Below are positions 27,003-36,079 of a stretch of DNA of 64,000 nucleotides, in pieces. The stretch spans positions 1,116,001-1,180,000 of the forward strand of contig CAVRGW010000005.1 of the NCBI GenBank assembly GCA_963720885.1, read 5' to 3'. The translations under genes were made by a program, and so were the position numbers. Each line of letters begins with the position of its first letter. The stretch's first letter is position 1. The notes beneath the pieces are model-generated. The model was given only the letters and a program-made list of their open reading frames with translations. It was not told the DNA's origin and searched no databases. This DNA comes from DATLLN01 sp963720885. Its GTDB lineage: Bacteria; Actinomycetota; Thermoleophilia; Gaiellales; JAICJC01.

Positions 27003-28652
27003 TCAGCAGCTGGGCGTCGTGCTCTGCATCGCGTCCGCGACGCGGTCGACGCCCGCCTGAACCTCGAGCCGGTAGACGCCTGCGCCGGCCGTGGTCACCT
27101 GCACCATGCCGTCAGGCGTGCTGGTCACGCAGGCGGTGCCGAAGGTCATCCGCCAGTACGGGCTGTAACGGACGCGCACGGTGTAGCTGCCGGGCCCGGA
27201 GACCTCGAACAGCACCTTCTCGCCGGTCAGCGTGATCAGCTGCGCCTGTTCGTCGGACGGGCCGCTGACGATCGGCGTCGCCGCCGGCAGCTCGTAGAAG
27301 CGCCAGTGGCGGGTCTGGCCGACCAGGCGCAGGCCCGAGCGGCCCGATCGCAGTAGCTTGGCCTCGGCGAGCGAGCTGTAGTCGAGTGCGGTGTCCGGCA
27401 GCAGCACGAAGCGGACGCCGAGCTGGCGCAGCCACGCCTGGTAGGTGGCGGCGTTCAACTTCGCGTCGTTGTACAGCACCGTGTTCTGCGGAAAGTCGTC
27501 CTGGCGGTACCAGCCGCGGGCCAGCGGCGCGATCCGGGCCAGGTAGTAGGCGTCCCAGTGGCCCCAGGTGGAGACCGCCTCGACCCGGTAGCCCTCGACC
27601 GGGTGCCGGTCCAGGAAGTGGACGGCCGGGTGCCAGTAGGACGGCTCGCCGGCCTCGCTGTTCCACGCCGAGTAGGCGTTGCGGACGGTCGGGCCGACCT
27701 GCACCGCCATCACCACGGCCAGCAGCGGCACCAGCACCAGCTTTCGGCGGCGCTCACCGACGTTCGCCGCCAGCCACAGCAGCGGCATGCCGGCCAGCAG
27801 GAACAGCCGGTTGGCATTCGACCCGATCGGGCTCTTCAGCAGGAACGCGACCAGGTTGAGACCGAGGTAGGCGGCGAACAGCATGCGCAGCGAGTGCGCG
27901 CGGCGGCTGGCGCCGCAGACGAACAGGCCGGCCAGCCCGAAGCCGAGCATCATCGCCGCGTCCTGCAGGTCGTACGGATACCAGGCGTTCGTCGAGAACG
28001 CGCGCTGCATGAACACGCCCGTCAGGAACACACCGACCACCGCCCCGAAGGCGACCGGGTTGGCGCGCAGCACGGCGAGCGGCCGGGCCTGGCCGAGCAG
28101 GATGCCCGCCAGGACGGCGACCAGCAGGGCGAAGGCCAGCGGCGAGAAGCCCAGCGTCGCGAACACGGCCAGCGCGAACGGGATCCGGCGGCCGCGGCCG
28201 TACTGGAGCAGCCCCAATGCCACCGCGGCGCAGGCGGCGCCGGTCAGGAACGGGTAGATCCCCGACACCATGGCGATCACCGGCGCCGTCGCGGCGAACG
28301 CCACGCTGGGCCCACGCGCGGCCGGGCGGCCGAAGGCGCGCTGGCTGATCAGCGCGAAGCTGCCGCAGAGCAGCGCGGCCGAGACCACCAGCACCGCGAC
28401 CTGGCCGAACCAGGCGGCCAACGGGTAGTAGAAGACGCTGTAGGTGACGAACTCGTAGCGGCCGGCGTACCAGTAGTTGTTCCACAGCTCGAAGCCGGCG
28501 TGGCGGTAGAGCCAGGTCTGGAACAGATGCGACGGCGCGTCGCCGCTGGGCGTCATCCCCAGGCCCATGGCAAGGGTGATCGACGTCGCGATTGCGGCGC
28601 AGGTCAAGGGGAGCGCCATTCGGCGCAGGCGGATGCGAGCCGTCAGGGACAC
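27003..28652 (-). CDS. polytopic membrane protein (glycosyltransferase/PTPS-related type)
   Basis: 549 residues with 9-11 helices and a C-terminal extracellular domain of about 200 residues. GDAPSHLFQTWLYRHAGFELWNNYWYAGRY after helix 1 is characteristic of large membrane proteins annotated as 6-pyruvoyl-tetrahydropterin-synthase-related or arabinofuranosyl/glycosyl transferases. The outer domain contains WGHWDAYYLARIAPLARGWYRQ. Function unproven; an acidic GDxPSH site after helix 1 suggests GT-C type chemistry. A Cys pair lies near the C-terminus. Confidence 0.7.
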   Translation of the reverse strand: MSLTARIRLRRMALPLTCAAIATSITLAMGLGMTPSGDAPSHLFQTWLYRHAGFELWNNYWYAGRYEFVTYSVFYYPLAAWFGQVAVLVVSAALLCGSFALISQRAFGRPAARGPSVAFAATAPVIAMVSGIYPFLTGAACAAVALGLLQYGRGRRIPFALAVFATLGFSPLAFALLVAVLAGILLGQARPLAVLRANPVAFGAVVGVFLTGVFMQRAFSTNAWYPYDLQDAAMMLGFGLAGLFVCGASRRAHSLRMLFAAYLGLNLVAFLLKSPIGSNANRLFLLAGMPLLWLAANVGERRRKLVLVPLLAVVMAVQVGPTVRNAYSAWNSEAGEPSYWHPAVHFLDRHPVEGYRVEAVSTWGHWDAYYLARIAPLARGWYRQDDFPQNTVLYNDAKLNAATYQAWLRQLGVRFVLLPDTALDYSSLAEAKLLRSGRSGLRLVGQTRHWRFYELPAATPIVSGPSDEQAQLITLTGEKVLFEVSGPGSYTVRVRYSPYWRMTFGTACVTSTPDGMVQVTTAGAGVYRLEVQAGVDRVADAMQSTTPSC

Positions 28653-28724
28653 GGGTTGGACGAACCATACCCAGCTTCGCCGTCGGGCATGTCCCGCCTC
28701 CCAGGCCGCTAGAATCGGCCGCGC

Positions 28725-28797
28725 GGGGCGTTAGCTCAGCTGGGAGAGCACCAGCTTTGCAAGCTGGGGGTCACCGGTTCGATCCCGGTACGCTCCA
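28725..28797 (+). tRNA. tRNA-Ala(TGC)
   Basis: A full cloverleaf: acceptor GGGGCGT/ACGCTCC with one G-U pair, D-arm TAGCTCAGCTGGGAGAGCA, anticodon stem CCAGC/GCTGG with loop TTTGCAA (anticodon TGC), and T-arm ACCGGTTCGATCCCGGT. Discriminator A; CCA is not encoded. A TAGAAT -10 box is at 28710-28715. The 3' part overlaps an integrase remnant on the other strand, the usual sign of a tRNA used as an integration site. Confidence 0.96.
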
Positions 28798-29060
28798 CTC
28801 GCCGCAACGCCGCTTCCAGACCGAGATCAGTGACCTGGAGCGGCTTGTCGGAGACGGCGCGGAGCCTCCCGAGTGCAACATGGGTGCAACCCCTGCTCCT
28901 CTAGGTCGTGCCGCGCCGCCCAGATTGCGTGGTCCATCGGCGTGCGCGGTGCAAGCTGCGCCTCCTTCGTACAGATCGGTGTAGCGGGCGGTGGTCGTCG
29001 CCCTGGAATGCCCGGTCGCCGCCATCAACCGCCGGGTACGTCGCGCCCTCGTGGAAGCGC
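28771..29060 (-). pseudogene. tyrosine recombinase C-terminal remnant
   Basis: The minus frame reads RRLMAATGHSRATTTARY, matching the end of phage/ICE integrases (the GHS..TT.RY box with the nucleophile Tyr). The frame then runs through to the tRNA T-arm. No N-terminal or core domain is found upstream, where the frame is broken. It marks tRNA-Ala as an old integration site. Confidence 0.5.
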
Positions 29061-29173
29061 CGGTTGGTATCCGGATTCGTTCAGGTTGTGTATCCCGGTG
29101 TGGTCGTCCATCCAGCCCTGGTTGTGGTGGTACCAGGTGGAGTTGCGCAGTTGCCTGGAGGCGGTTCGCTGCG

Positions 29174-29310
29174 CTAGGACGGGCAGGTCTTGCCCTGGCA
29201 GTGCTGGAGCGCAGCGATCCGCGCGTGTAGGGCGGCGACGTTCGGCTCGTTCCCCGGGATCCCGTCGCGTAGTGTGTTCCTCAGCTGCCAGGGATCGTGG
29301 ACGACGCCCG
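29174..29310 (-). pseudogene. sulfatase C-terminal remnant
   Basis: A minus frame outside any full gene reads VVHDPWQLRNTLRDGIPG then VAALHARIAALQHCQGKTC to a TAG at 29174, the pattern seen at the C-terminus of secreted actinobacterial sulfatases (D-P-W-E-L-x-N ... RL..L..C.G..C). The rest of such a gene is absent. Probably debris between the tRNA and the next intact gene. Confidence 0.4.
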
Positions 29311-29406
29311 CGGTTCACGCGGCCTGATCCGCAGCGGGTCATGGTTAGCGTGGCGGTCCCCTGAATGGTGCGCACGCATGCCGCTCAACAGTCCGCTGCG
29401 CGAGGC

Positions 29407-30240
29407 TCAGTCTCCGGGCGGGATAGCTCCGCGCTGGTGGGCGGGGTCGACGACGACGTGCGTGATCAAGAGCGGATCGAAACGCTCGCGCGCCTTGTGG
29501 ACGACGTTTCGTTCGAGCCATGTTGACTGTTCCGGCGGGTGGGTGGCGATGACGATCTCATCCGCGGGGAACTCACGCAGCGCGTCCTCGATCGCCACAA
29601 GTGGGTTCGTGTCGCCAACCCGGCCTAAGGCGTGAACCTGATGCTGTTCCAGTTCGGTGCGAAGCGTGTCTACCCGCTCTGTGGCCTGCTCCCGCTCCTG
29701 GTCCAGGTCGGAGGCGAGGTAGTGGAGGCGGCTCTTGGTCAGCGCGGGGGCCACGATCAGCACCTCGGACGGGATGCGACCCGCCCGGTAGCCGACCTCG
29801 TTGCACAGTCCACTGCCTTGGCATGACTCGTTTGCGACCACGAGGATCCGGTGGGGCTGGGGCGTGGAAGCCTCGAGCGTGTCGAGAGCGGCGGCGAGCT
29901 GCGCCCAGCGTTGCTCCTTGCAGGTGCGGATTCGTGCGAACCGTTCAGCCGTGTCGCGTTCCCCTGCGTCCCGCGCCTGCTGCTCGAACAGGTGGTAGGT
30001 CTCCGTCGCTCCTCGGGCTTCGGACTGGAGCACGGCGCGTACGTCCGCTTCGGACACTGAGGTCTCCCCGCCTGAGACGAGATCGTCGAGTGCCTCCGCG
30101 TCCGCGAGCGACTCGAACAGCTCGGCCAGCTCGGCCTGCCCGCCAGCGCGTGCCTTCCGCGCGAGGAGTGTGTAGCGGCCGAAGGCGAATGCCTCGTCGC
30201 GCATGGCGGACTCGAGGTTCTGATCTGTGGTGGGGTTCAT
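29407..30240 (-). CDS. fusion of a ferritin-like (rubrerythrin-type) domain and a USP-like domain
   Basis: 277 residues. Part 1 (about 1-120) resembles rubrerythrin-type helical bundles (MRDEAFAFGRYTLLARKA...ATETYHLFEQQARDAGERD) but the usual iron-ligand ExxH pattern is incomplete (LADAEALDD). Part 2 (about 130-277) has a nucleotide-binding-like fold: HRILVVANES, then FPADEIVIATHPPEQSTWLERN. This looks like a universal-stress-protein-type domain. GGAGG is 4 nt before the ATG. Both parts suggest oxidative or general stress; the metal-binding capacity is doubtful. Confidence 0.65.
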   Translation of the reverse strand: MNPTTDQNLESAMRDEAFAFGRYTLLARKARAGGQAELAELFESLADAEALDDLVSGGETSVSEADVRAVLQSEARGATETYHLFEQQARDAGERDTAERFARIRTCKEQRWAQLAAALDTLEASTPQPHRILVVANESCQGSGLCNEVGYRAGRIPSEVLIVAPALTKSRLHYLASDLDQEREQATERVDTLRTELEQHQVHALGRVGDTNPLVAIEDALREFPADEIVIATHPPEQSTWLERNVVHKARERFDPLLITHVVVDPAHQRGAIPPGD

Positions 30241-30357
30241 GCATCCTCCAATCTAGGACTCCAGCGTATGCCCAGACGCCGGGTGCGGACGTCGGGGCAA
30301 AGACTCAAAGTCGCCTTCGGCAGACCCGCAAGATCTGACGACGGTGCGGTGAACCAG

Positions 30358-30654
30358 TCACCCGCCGACAGCGTTCGGTGGAGGGTTACCTCCCGATGGC
30401 CGCTCGAGAGCGTCTCGTCGCTGCTGGTACTCATCGACGTCGATCTCGCCGCACGCCAACCGGTCATCGAGCAGCTCGCGCGCACTCCTTGCCGGCGGCG
30501 GCGTGTGAGGTGTATCCGATCGAAGCGACCACCGCGCAACTGCCCACACAGCGACCCCCACGACCACGACGAGCACCAGCATCCAGGCACCCATCAGCGC
30601 CCAGTCGATGCCATCCATGTGATCGCCATACATGAACCCAGTCTCGGTTGTCAT
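30358..30654 (-). CDS. SHOCT-domain membrane protein
   Basis: 98 residues: one membrane helix (ALMGAWMLVLVVVVGVAVWA) followed by a linker and a C-terminal SHOCT motif, ARELLDDRLACGEIDVDEYQ. SHOCT domains act as short oligomerisation or docking modules. The hydrophilic tail should be cytoplasmic. Confidence 0.8.
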   Translation of the reverse strand: MTTETGFMYGDHMDGIDWALMGAWMLVLVVVVGVAVWAVARWSLRSDTPHTPPPARSARELLDDRLACGEIDVDEYQQRRDALERPSGGNPPPNAVGG

Positions 30655-30863
30655 CGCTCACGCGGCCGCGGGTTGATCGGCGGGCGGTTCTGCCTCGCGA
30701 GCTCCACGTTCGCCACCCTCACCGCGGACTTCAACGTGCGCCGGTTCACGTTCTGCCGCGTCTGCTGGGTGCTGCTTCGTCGTGAAGACGAAAGCGGACA
30801 AGCGTCCGCCGACCGCTTGGGGGAGAGAGGAGGCGGTCGGCGGACGCGGTGAGCTGGCTGTGG

Positions 30864-31253
30864 TTAGAAGGTGCCCCTGAGGATCAGGCTGCCGCCCGCC
30901 GTGCGGACGGTGACGGTGGAGCCGCGGACGATCTTGGGGACCTTCTGGCCCAGTTCGGTGTTGTGGGTGATCTGCGCCTTGCCGAGGCTGGTGACTGTGG
31001 CGGTGCCGTACTTCGCCCCGTTGGCGTAGAACACGACCTGCTTGCCGGCGAGGGCTTTCAGGTGTTCTGCCTCGATCTGGAGCTCGCGCTGGCCTGGCTG
31101 TGACTGGTACTGGGCCTGGCCGGTAGCCGTGGGGTAGCTGGCGGAGTGGTGGAGGGTGATCTGCCAGTTCACGGCTGCCAGTGCGGGTGCCGCGATTGCG
31201 AGGAGCATCACCGCGGCGAGGATAGGTGTTGCGAGTGAGATCTTGCGTTTCAT
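30864..31253 (-). CDS. small secreted protein, unknown
   Basis: 129 residues with a Sec signal (MKRKISLATPILAAVMLLAI...ALAAV). The mature part is predicted beta-rich (VNWQITLHHSASYPTATG; ILRGTF at the end). GGGAGGG precedes the ATG at 31253. It faces the two-component genes across a 140-bp divergent region and could be part of their regulon, by position only. Confidence 0.7.
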   Translation of the reverse strand: MKRKISLATPILAAVMLLAIAAPALAAVNWQITLHHSASYPTATGQAQYQSQPGQRELQIEAEHLKALAGKQVVFYANGAKYGTATVTSLGKAQITHNTELGQKVPKIVRGSTVTVRTAGGSLILRGTF

Positions 31254-31393
31254 GACGGCCCTCCCGGGTCGAAGTCGCGTTTTCCGCCATCCTAGGACCG
31301 TGACTTCCAGCGACTGGCGAGGAGATCTCCCGGATTCGTCGAGGATTGGTGTCGGATCGCGTCGTCGGGCAGTGTGTGTGGCACGATCTGGGT

Positions 31394-32053
31394 ATGAGAG
31401 TGCTGGTTGTCGAGGATGAGGACGCCATCGCCGTGCCGCTGCAGGAGGGGTTGGAGCGGGAGGGCTTTGAGGTGGAACGAGCGGCGACCGGCCAGGCCGC
31501 ACTCGATGCCGCGCAGGTGGACATCGTGCTGCTCGATCTGCGACTTCCCGACATCGACGGCCTCGACGTGTGCAGGCAGCTCCGCGCGCGCTCGGATGTG
31601 CCGATCATCATCGTCAGCGCGCGCGGTGAGGAGGCCGACCGAGTGGTCGGCCTCGAGCTCGGCGCTGACGACTACGTGGTGAAGCCGTTTGGCCTGCGCG
31701 AGGTGGTGGCGCGGATCCGAGCGGTTGCCCGGCGCGGCCGGGGGCGACCGGACGGGCGAGGTGGGATCGTGATCGGCCCGCTGGTCGTCGACGTCAGTGG
31801 TCACCGGGTGGTGCTCGATGGCGAGCCGCTCGAGCTGACTCCCAAGGAGTTTGACCTGCTCGTCCTGCTGGCGTCCGAGCCTGACGTGGCGGTGACCCGA
31901 CAGCGTGTGATGGCCGAGGTCTGGAACACGACCTGGTTTGGGTCGACCAAGGCACTTGACGTGCACGTGGCCTCGCTTCGGCGCAAGCTCGGTGATCCAG
32001 GGTGGATCGAGACCGTCCGCGGCATCGGCTTTCGCCTCCACCCACCGGAATGA
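31394..32053 (+). CDS. OmpR/PhoB-family response regulator
   Basis: 219 residues. Receiver domain with VVEDED (acidic pocket), phospho-Asp in VLLDLRLPD, Thr/Ser switch at VSAR and Lys in VVKPF; winged-helix domain with LTPKEFDLLVLLAS and LDVHVASLRRKLGD. ATG at 31394 is chosen by domain start; no good Shine-Dalgarno site, so it may be leaderless. Coupled to the kinase by ATGA. Confidence 0.93.
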   Translation: MRVLVVEDEDAIAVPLQEGLEREGFEVERAATGQAALDAAQVDIVLLDLRLPDIDGLDVCRQLRARSDVPIIIVSARGEEADRVVGLELGADDYVVKPFGLREVVARIRAVARRGRGRPDGRGGIVIGPLVVDVSGHRVVLDGEPLELTPKEFDLLVLLASEPDVAVTRQRVMAEVWNTTWFGSTKALDVHVASLRRKLGDPGWIETVRGIGFRLHPPE

Positions 32054-33390
32054 CCCGCCGGCTGCTCGCGACCTACATCGGCATCACCGCAATCGTGATC
32101 GCGGCGCTGGGCGTGCCGCTCGCACTCGCCTACCAGCACGACGTCCAGCACGACCGAACGCTCGAGGTGCAGGCCGGCACCGCGGCACTGGCAACCCTCG
32201 TGGATGATGCGGCCGAGGGCTCGGTCAGCGTCACAGCCCCCGTCCTCGCTGCCAAGTACGCCCAGCAGCTGCAGGCGCGGATGATCGTGTTGGACCCCGA
32301 GGCGGGTGTCCTCGCCGATTCTGGCGGTGGCCCGATCTCGCAGTTCATGCCCGCCGTCCGCAATGCGAAGCCAGGACAGATCACCACCGGCAGCGTCGCC
32401 GGTCGGCTCTACGTGATCGCCCACACGGTCGGTGGCGGCCACGTGCTGGCGATCTACCCCGAGGTCGGCATCGACGGCGCCGTGCGTCACTACTGGCTGC
32501 TGATCGGCCTGTTTGCCGGCGGAGCACTGGTCGTGGCCACAGCGGTCGGGCTGCTGCTCGCGCGCAGCGTGTCACGGCCGCTGCGCACGCTCGAGCGCGC
32601 GACGGTGGCGGCCGGGGAAGGACACCTCAGCGCGGTGCCGGAGACCGGGCCACCGGAGGTGCGCTCGCTTGCCCGGAGCTTCAACGAGGCGACCAGGCGG
32701 CTGAACCGCCTCCTCGACGCGCAGGCCACATGGGTATCCGACGCGTCCCACGAACTGCGAACACCACTAGCGGCCATGCGCCTGCGGCTCGAGAACGCGC
32801 ACAGCGGACCCACCAGCGACGACGACATCGCCGCAGCGCTGGCGGACGTCGACCGCCTGACCCGACTCACCGACGACCTGCTCGCGCTCAGCCGCCTCGA
32901 CTCCGCGACCAGTGCGCCGATAACCGTCGACGTCGAGCAGGTCGTTGCCGACCGGATCGCGCTCTGGATGCCGCTCGCCGCGGAGGAGAGCATCACTCTC
33001 AGGTCCGAGGTCGAGGGCCGTCCGTTCGCGGCCACCCGTGAGGGCACGGTCGAGCAGGCGCTCGACAACCTGTTGGCAAACGCGTTCGAGGTCTCCCCCG
33101 CCCACTCGTCCATCACGATCTCGGCCGCCATCGACGGCGACCGCATCGAGCTCCATGTGATCGACGAGGGGCGGGGCCTGACCATGGACGAGCGTGCCCG
33201 CGCCTTCGACCGCTTCTGGCGCGGCAGCGCCGCGCGGCCCGGTGAGGGATCCGGGCTCGGACTCGCCATCGTCCGCAGCCTCGTCGAACGCGACAACGGC
33301 ACCGTCGAGCTGCAACCGGCAACCGGCGGCGGCATCGACGCCGTGATACGGCTCCCACCAGCCGGCCCCGCACCGGTCCCCAACGGCTGA
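32050..33390 (+). CDS. sensor histidine kinase
   Basis: 446 residues: N-terminal helix, extracytoplasmic sensor of about 130 residues, second helix (LLIGLFAGGALVVATAVGLL), HAMP, HisKA with the phospho-His in VSDASHELRTPLA, N-box DNLLANAFE, G1 DEGRGL and G2 GSGLGLAIV. The start overlaps the regulator stop. Partner of the adjacent response regulator; the ligand is unknown. Confidence 0.93.
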   Translation: MTRRLLATYIGITAIVIAALGVPLALAYQHDVQHDRTLEVQAGTAALATLVDDAAEGSVSVTAPVLAAKYAQQLQARMIVLDPEAGVLADSGGGPISQFMPAVRNAKPGQITTGSVAGRLYVIAHTVGGGHVLAIYPEVGIDGAVRHYWLLIGLFAGGALVVATAVGLLLARSVSRPLRTLERATVAAGEGHLSAVPETGPPEVRSLARSFNEATRRLNRLLDAQATWVSDASHELRTPLAAMRLRLENAHSGPTSDDDIAAALADVDRLTRLTDDLLALSRLDSATSAPITVDVEQVVADRIALWMPLAAEESITLRSEVEGRPFAATREGTVEQALDNLLANAFEVSPAHSSITISAAIDGDRIELHVIDEGRGLTMDERARAFDRFWRGSAARPGEGSGLGLAIVRSLVERDNGTVELQPATGGGIDAVIRLPPAGPAPVPNG

Positions 33391-33504
33391 GCCAGCGGCG
33401 CCGAAGCGGACTCCTGCCCAAAGCCTGGGGATTCCCTCGACAGTCCCTAACCCGCGCCTCGGTACGGTGCCTCCACACCCAACAACCACCACCAGGAGGC
33501 CATC

Positions 33505-34011
33505 ATGAACCGCAACATGATCATCGCCGGCATCGCCACTCTCGCCCTCGCCGCCCCCGCCGGCGCCCTCGCCGCAGGCTCATCCCACTCGGCGGATAAG
33601 AGCAGCCCCGACAAGCACAGCAAGACCGAGCAGCGCGACTCACAGTCCTCCCGCGATCACAACGGCAGCCGCAGCGAGCGGTCTTCAAACGACAAAACCG
33701 CGAACAACCGAAGCGAGTCGTCCTCGAGGGACAAATCCGTCGGCTCCAACCCGAGCGACTCCTCCTCGAAGGACAAGTCCGGTTCTAACCCGAACGACTC
33801 CTCGTCGAACGACAATTCCGCGGGCTCCAACTCGAGCGAATCCTCGTCGAAGGACACGTCCGGCTCCAACTCGAGCGAATCCTCGTCGAACGACACGTCC
33901 GGCTCCAACTCGGCCAGCGACAAGTCGACCAGCGGCGAGGACGCCCACCAGAAGGGCGACAGCTCCCCCGACCAGCACAGCTTCGACGATCAGTCCACGA
34001 ACGACCGCTGA
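33505..34011 (+). CDS. secreted Ser/Asn/Asp-rich low-complexity protein
   Basis: 168 residues with a signal peptide (MIIAGIATLALAAPAGALAA) and then an almost purely polar chain of Ser, Asp, Asn, Lys and Gly. A ~14-residue unit (SNSSESSSKDTSG) repeats three to four times, most exact between 33770 and 33905. AGGAGG lies 5 nt before the ATG. No Cys, no aromatic core, so it should be disordered; perhaps a cell-wall or ion-binding filler. It follows the histidine kinase by 114 bp. Confidence 0.7.
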   Translation: MNRNMIIAGIATLALAAPAGALAAGSSHSADKSSPDKHSKTEQRDSQSSRDHNGSRSERSSNDKTANNRSESSSRDKSVGSNPSDSSSKDKSGSNPNDSSSNDNSAGSNSSESSSKDTSGSNSSESSSNDTSGSNSASDKSTSGEDAHQKGDSSPDQHSFDDQSTNDR

Positions 34012-34242
34012 TACCAGCACCGAACTCCCCACTCCGCGCCCGCCGGCCCGTCGTGTCCATCCCCGGCGGGCCGGTTTGCGTCGACCCTTGCGCACCAAGG
34101 AACCAGCCGCATACATACCGAGCAGTCGCCGGATGCTCGCGCCGGTCTCTTGTGCCCTGACCGTCGGTGCGTAAGGGTACGGTCACCCGTCGGGGTGTTC
34201 CCGGATGCGTAACCGGTCGCGCGTGGGGAAGATTGCGAGAAC

Positions 34243-35355
34243 GTGTCGTTTTTCGTGTTGATCCTGAGGAATCTGTTTCGGCAGCGGACTCGCACCGTGT
34301 TGACGGTTGTGGGGATCGCCGTCGGGATCACGACCGTTGTCGCTCTGGGTGCGGTGACGGAGGGGATGAAGCAAACGTCGGGTGAGATCATCCATACGGG
34401 TGGGGCGGATTTCATGGTCGCCCAGAACGGGGCGAGTGATTTCAGTTTCAGCACGGTGCAGCAAGCGGAGTGGGATCGGGTTGCCGCGTATCCGGGAGTC
34501 GGCGAGGCGATCGGTGTGCTGTTCAACTTCACGTCGGTGCCGGGCAATCCGTTGTTCCCTGAGATGGGGGTGCGTCCCGATCAGCTGCCTGCCGTGGTGG
34601 GCCGGCCGGTTGAGGGACGACTGCTCTCGTCGAAGCCTGATGAGGTTGTGCTGGGTGTGACGGCGGCTCGCGATCTCCAGGTTGGGGTTGGTGATGTGGT
34701 CTTGATTGGCCGAGAGCACCTGCGTGTGGTCGGGGTGTTCAGGGCCGAGGGTACGTTCGAGAACAGTGGGGCGTATCTGCCGCTGGCGACGGTGCAGCGG
34801 ATCGCCTCCAAGCCGGGTGTCGTCTCGGCGGTCTATGTCGGCGTGTCTGCGGGTGCCGAACCGGCGGTCGTCGCGGCATCGATCGAGCGGGACGAGCCCA
34901 CGCTGGCGACCGTCTCGTCGGTGTCGGAGTACGGCAAGGTCGACCAGGGGATCACGCTGTTGAACGCGGTTGAGCTGGCGATCTCGTTGCTGGCGGTTGG
35001 GATCGGCGCGATCGGAGTCACCAACACGATGATCATGTCGGTCTTCGAGCGCACGCGAGAGATCGGCATTCTGCGCGCGGTTGGTTGGAGCCGGCGACGG
35101 ATCCTGGTCACCGTGCTAGGCGAGGGCATCGCGCTGTGCCTGGTGGCCGCGGTTGTGGGCATGGCGTTGGGCGCGGCCGCCGCTCAGGCGATCATGCTGG
35201 TCCCGTCCATCTCGAACTTTCTGTCCCCCGTGTACACGCCCGCCCTGTTTGCCCGGGCGGCGGCGATCGGGATCGTGGTCGGCGTTCTCGGCGCCGCATA
35301 CCCGGCCGTTCGCGCCATCAAGCTGACTCCCATGGAGGCACTGCGTCATGAGTGA
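34243..35355 (+). CDS. MacB/FtsX-type ABC permease
   Basis: 370 residues, GTG start. Helix 1 near NLFRQRTRTVLTVVGIAVGI, a large periplasm-type domain, then three C-terminal helices (FtsX fold) with FERTREIGILRAVGWSRRRI. The tail AIKLTPMEALRHE is standard for MacB/LolC-like permeases. Works with the ATPase gene that overlaps its 3' end. Codon and base use are less GC-rich than the neighbours in the first part. Confidence 0.9.
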   Translation: MSFFVLILRNLFRQRTRTVLTVVGIAVGITTVVALGAVTEGMKQTSGEIIHTGGADFMVAQNGASDFSFSTVQQAEWDRVAAYPGVGEAIGVLFNFTSVPGNPLFPEMGVRPDQLPAVVGRPVEGRLLSSKPDEVVLGVTAARDLQVGVGDVVLIGREHLRVVGVFRAEGTFENSGAYLPLATVQRIASKPGVVSAVYVGVSAGAEPAVVAASIERDEPTLATVSSVSEYGKVDQGITLLNAVELAISLLAVGIGAIGVTNTMIMSVFERTREIGILRAVGWSRRRILVTVLGEGIALCLVAAVVGMALGAAAAQAIMLVPSISNFLSPVYTPALFARAAAIGIVVGVLGAAYPAVRAIKLTPMEALRHE

Positions 35356-36079
35356 CCATGCGGCGGCCCCAGCGATTCTGGTGAAGGGCGTTGAGAAGTC
35401 CTACGAAGACGGGCGGATCCGCGCTCTGACCGGGATGGACATGACCGTCGAGACGGGCGAGTGGGTGTCGATCATCGGGCCATCGGGCTGTGGGAAGTCG
35501 ACCCTGCTACATCTCATCGCCGCGCTCGACCGTGTCGACGCAGGCCACATCCACGTGCTCGGCAACGACCTCGACCAGCTAGACGACGCCGGGACGTACC
35601 GGCGTCGCACGATGGGGCTGGTCTTCCAGCTCCACAACCTGCTCCCGTCGCTCTCAGCAGTCGAGAACGTGGAGGTACCGATGTTCGGAACCGGCCGGCA
35701 TCGACGCGAGCGGCGCGAGCGTTCGTTGGCACTGCTGGAGCAGGTCGGCCTTCCCGACCGCGCCGGCAACCGCCCCGCGGAGCTCTCCGGCGGCGAGCGC
35801 CAACGGGTCGCGATCGCGCGCGCGCTGGCCAACGATCCGCGAGTGCTGCTCGCCGACGAGCCGACCGGCAGCCTCGACTCCAGCGCCGGGAAGCGGATCC
35901 TCGAGCTGATCGCACGACTCCGCCAACAGCGAGAACTCACCGTCGTGATGGTGACCCACGACCTCTCGGTGGCCGGACGAGCCGACCGCACCATCAGCAT
36001 GCTCGACGGTCGCCTGGCTGATGCTCCCACGCCAACAAGCACGGAGCTGAGCGAGGTGTCCATCGATGTCGGGGTCTGA
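35348..36079 (+). CDS. MacB/LolD-type ABC ATPase
   Basis: 243 residues: Walker A GPSGCGKST, Q-loop VFQLHNLLPS, signature LSGGERQRVAIARAL, Walker B VLLADEPTGSLDS, H-loop VTHDLS. Overlaps the permease by 8 bp. Such pairs export peptides, lipids or lipoproteins; the cargo is not evident. Confidence 0.93.
   Translation: MSDHAAAPAILVKGVEKSYEDGRIRALTGMDMTVETGEWVSIIGPSGCGKSTLLHLIAALDRVDAGHIHVLGNDLDQLDDAGTYRRRTMGLVFQLHNLLPSLSAVENVEVPMFGTGRHRRERRERSLALLEQVGLPDRAGNRPAELSGGERQRVAIARALANDPRVLLADEPTGSLDSSAGKRILELIARLRQQRELTVVMVTHDLSVAGRADRTISMLDGRLADAPTPTSTELSEVSIDVGV

Noticed and set aside
30237..30590. 117-codon minus frame overlapping the SHOCT gene
   Set aside because: The other frame encodes a clear helix plus SHOCT motif.
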